Source of the DNA: Lysobacterales bacterium
GTDB lineage: Bacteria > Pseudomonadota > Gammaproteobacteria > Xanthomonadales > SZUA-5
Direction of reading: 5' to 3'
Assembly: GCA_022841325.1 (NCBI GenBank)
Contig: JALHRS010000010.1
Span: forward strand, 48,312-112,311
Length of the DNA stretch: 64,000 nt
Part shown: in pieces, positions 63,985 to 64,000 of the stretch
Layout of the letters: each line of letters starts with the position of its first letter
How positions within the stretch are numbered: the first letter of the stretch is position 1
Made by a program: the position numbers and the translations under genes
The notes under the pieces: model-generated
What the model was told of the DNA's origin: nothing
The model's input: only the letters and a program-made list of their open reading frames with translations
The model's database searches: none

Positions 63985-64000
63985 TTAGATGGAAGAGCGT
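63985..64000 (-). CDS. rplB: Probable 3' end of rplB (ribosomal protein L2)
   Basis: Only four codons (ending Ser-Ser-Ile) and a TAA are visible at the right edge, two bases before the rpsS start. Gene order alone suggests rplB; the fragment is too short to confirm. Confidence 0.4.

Overview
The window is chromosomal DNA from a high-GC gammaproteobacterium. The gene set points to the Lysobacterales (Xanthomonadales) group: a plant-type (class II) DAHP synthase, a secY-rpsM junction without rpmJ, secreted proteins ending in NGFE, C-terminal membrane anchors of IPTL-CTERM style, and many REP-type repeats. The genus cannot be fixed from sequence alone. No tRNA or rRNA gene, CRISPR array, prophage or replication origin was seen.

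Layout. 1-15.7 kb holds mostly ordinary accessory metabolism and signalling: an ion-channel fragment at the left edge, a Sel1-repeat protein, an exported aldo/keto reductase, a GT-C-like membrane protein, a GNAT-nitrilase fusion, a secreted protein, Kbp, a TauE exporter translationally coupled to a rhodanese-like phosphatase, a large beta-propeller diguanylate cyclase, and small DUF1428/SRPBCC/DUF4197 proteins. 15.9-21.2 kb has a membrane Ser/Thr kinase with TPRs coupled to a tiny acidic-tailed protein, then an array of paired REP palindromes. A RAYT (REP-associated tyrosine transposase) gene sits in the spacer of one repeat unit. 21.5-33.8 kb holds tag, an amidohydrolase, and a polymorphic toxin locus: one 2.4-k-residue chain with SpvB-like, FG-GAP, RHS, Hint and AHH-nuclease parts, followed by an overlapping candidate immunity gene. 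33.8-48.7 kb carries an MBL lipoprotein, NhaC, a repeat-rich intergenic region, an aminotransferase/sulfotransferase pair, a PAS/MBL pair, a permease pseudogene, a collagen-like protein with a partner envelope protein, and two large repeat proteins.

48.8-64 kb is core: metK, an acetoacetyl-CoA reductase, class II DAHP synthase and dsbB. The alpha-spc-S10 ribosomal cluster follows on the minus strand, transcribed right to left from (rplB) rpsS-rplV-rpsC-rplP-rpmC-rpsQ through rplN...secY-rpsM-rpsK-rpsD-rpoA-rplQ. It ends at a clear Rho-independent terminator at 53246-53274.

Most unusual parts: the RAYT gene nested between inverted REPs inside its own repeat array (with a further copy 15 kb away), the all-in-one toxin with an unidentified immunity partner, and the kinase/small-protein pair.
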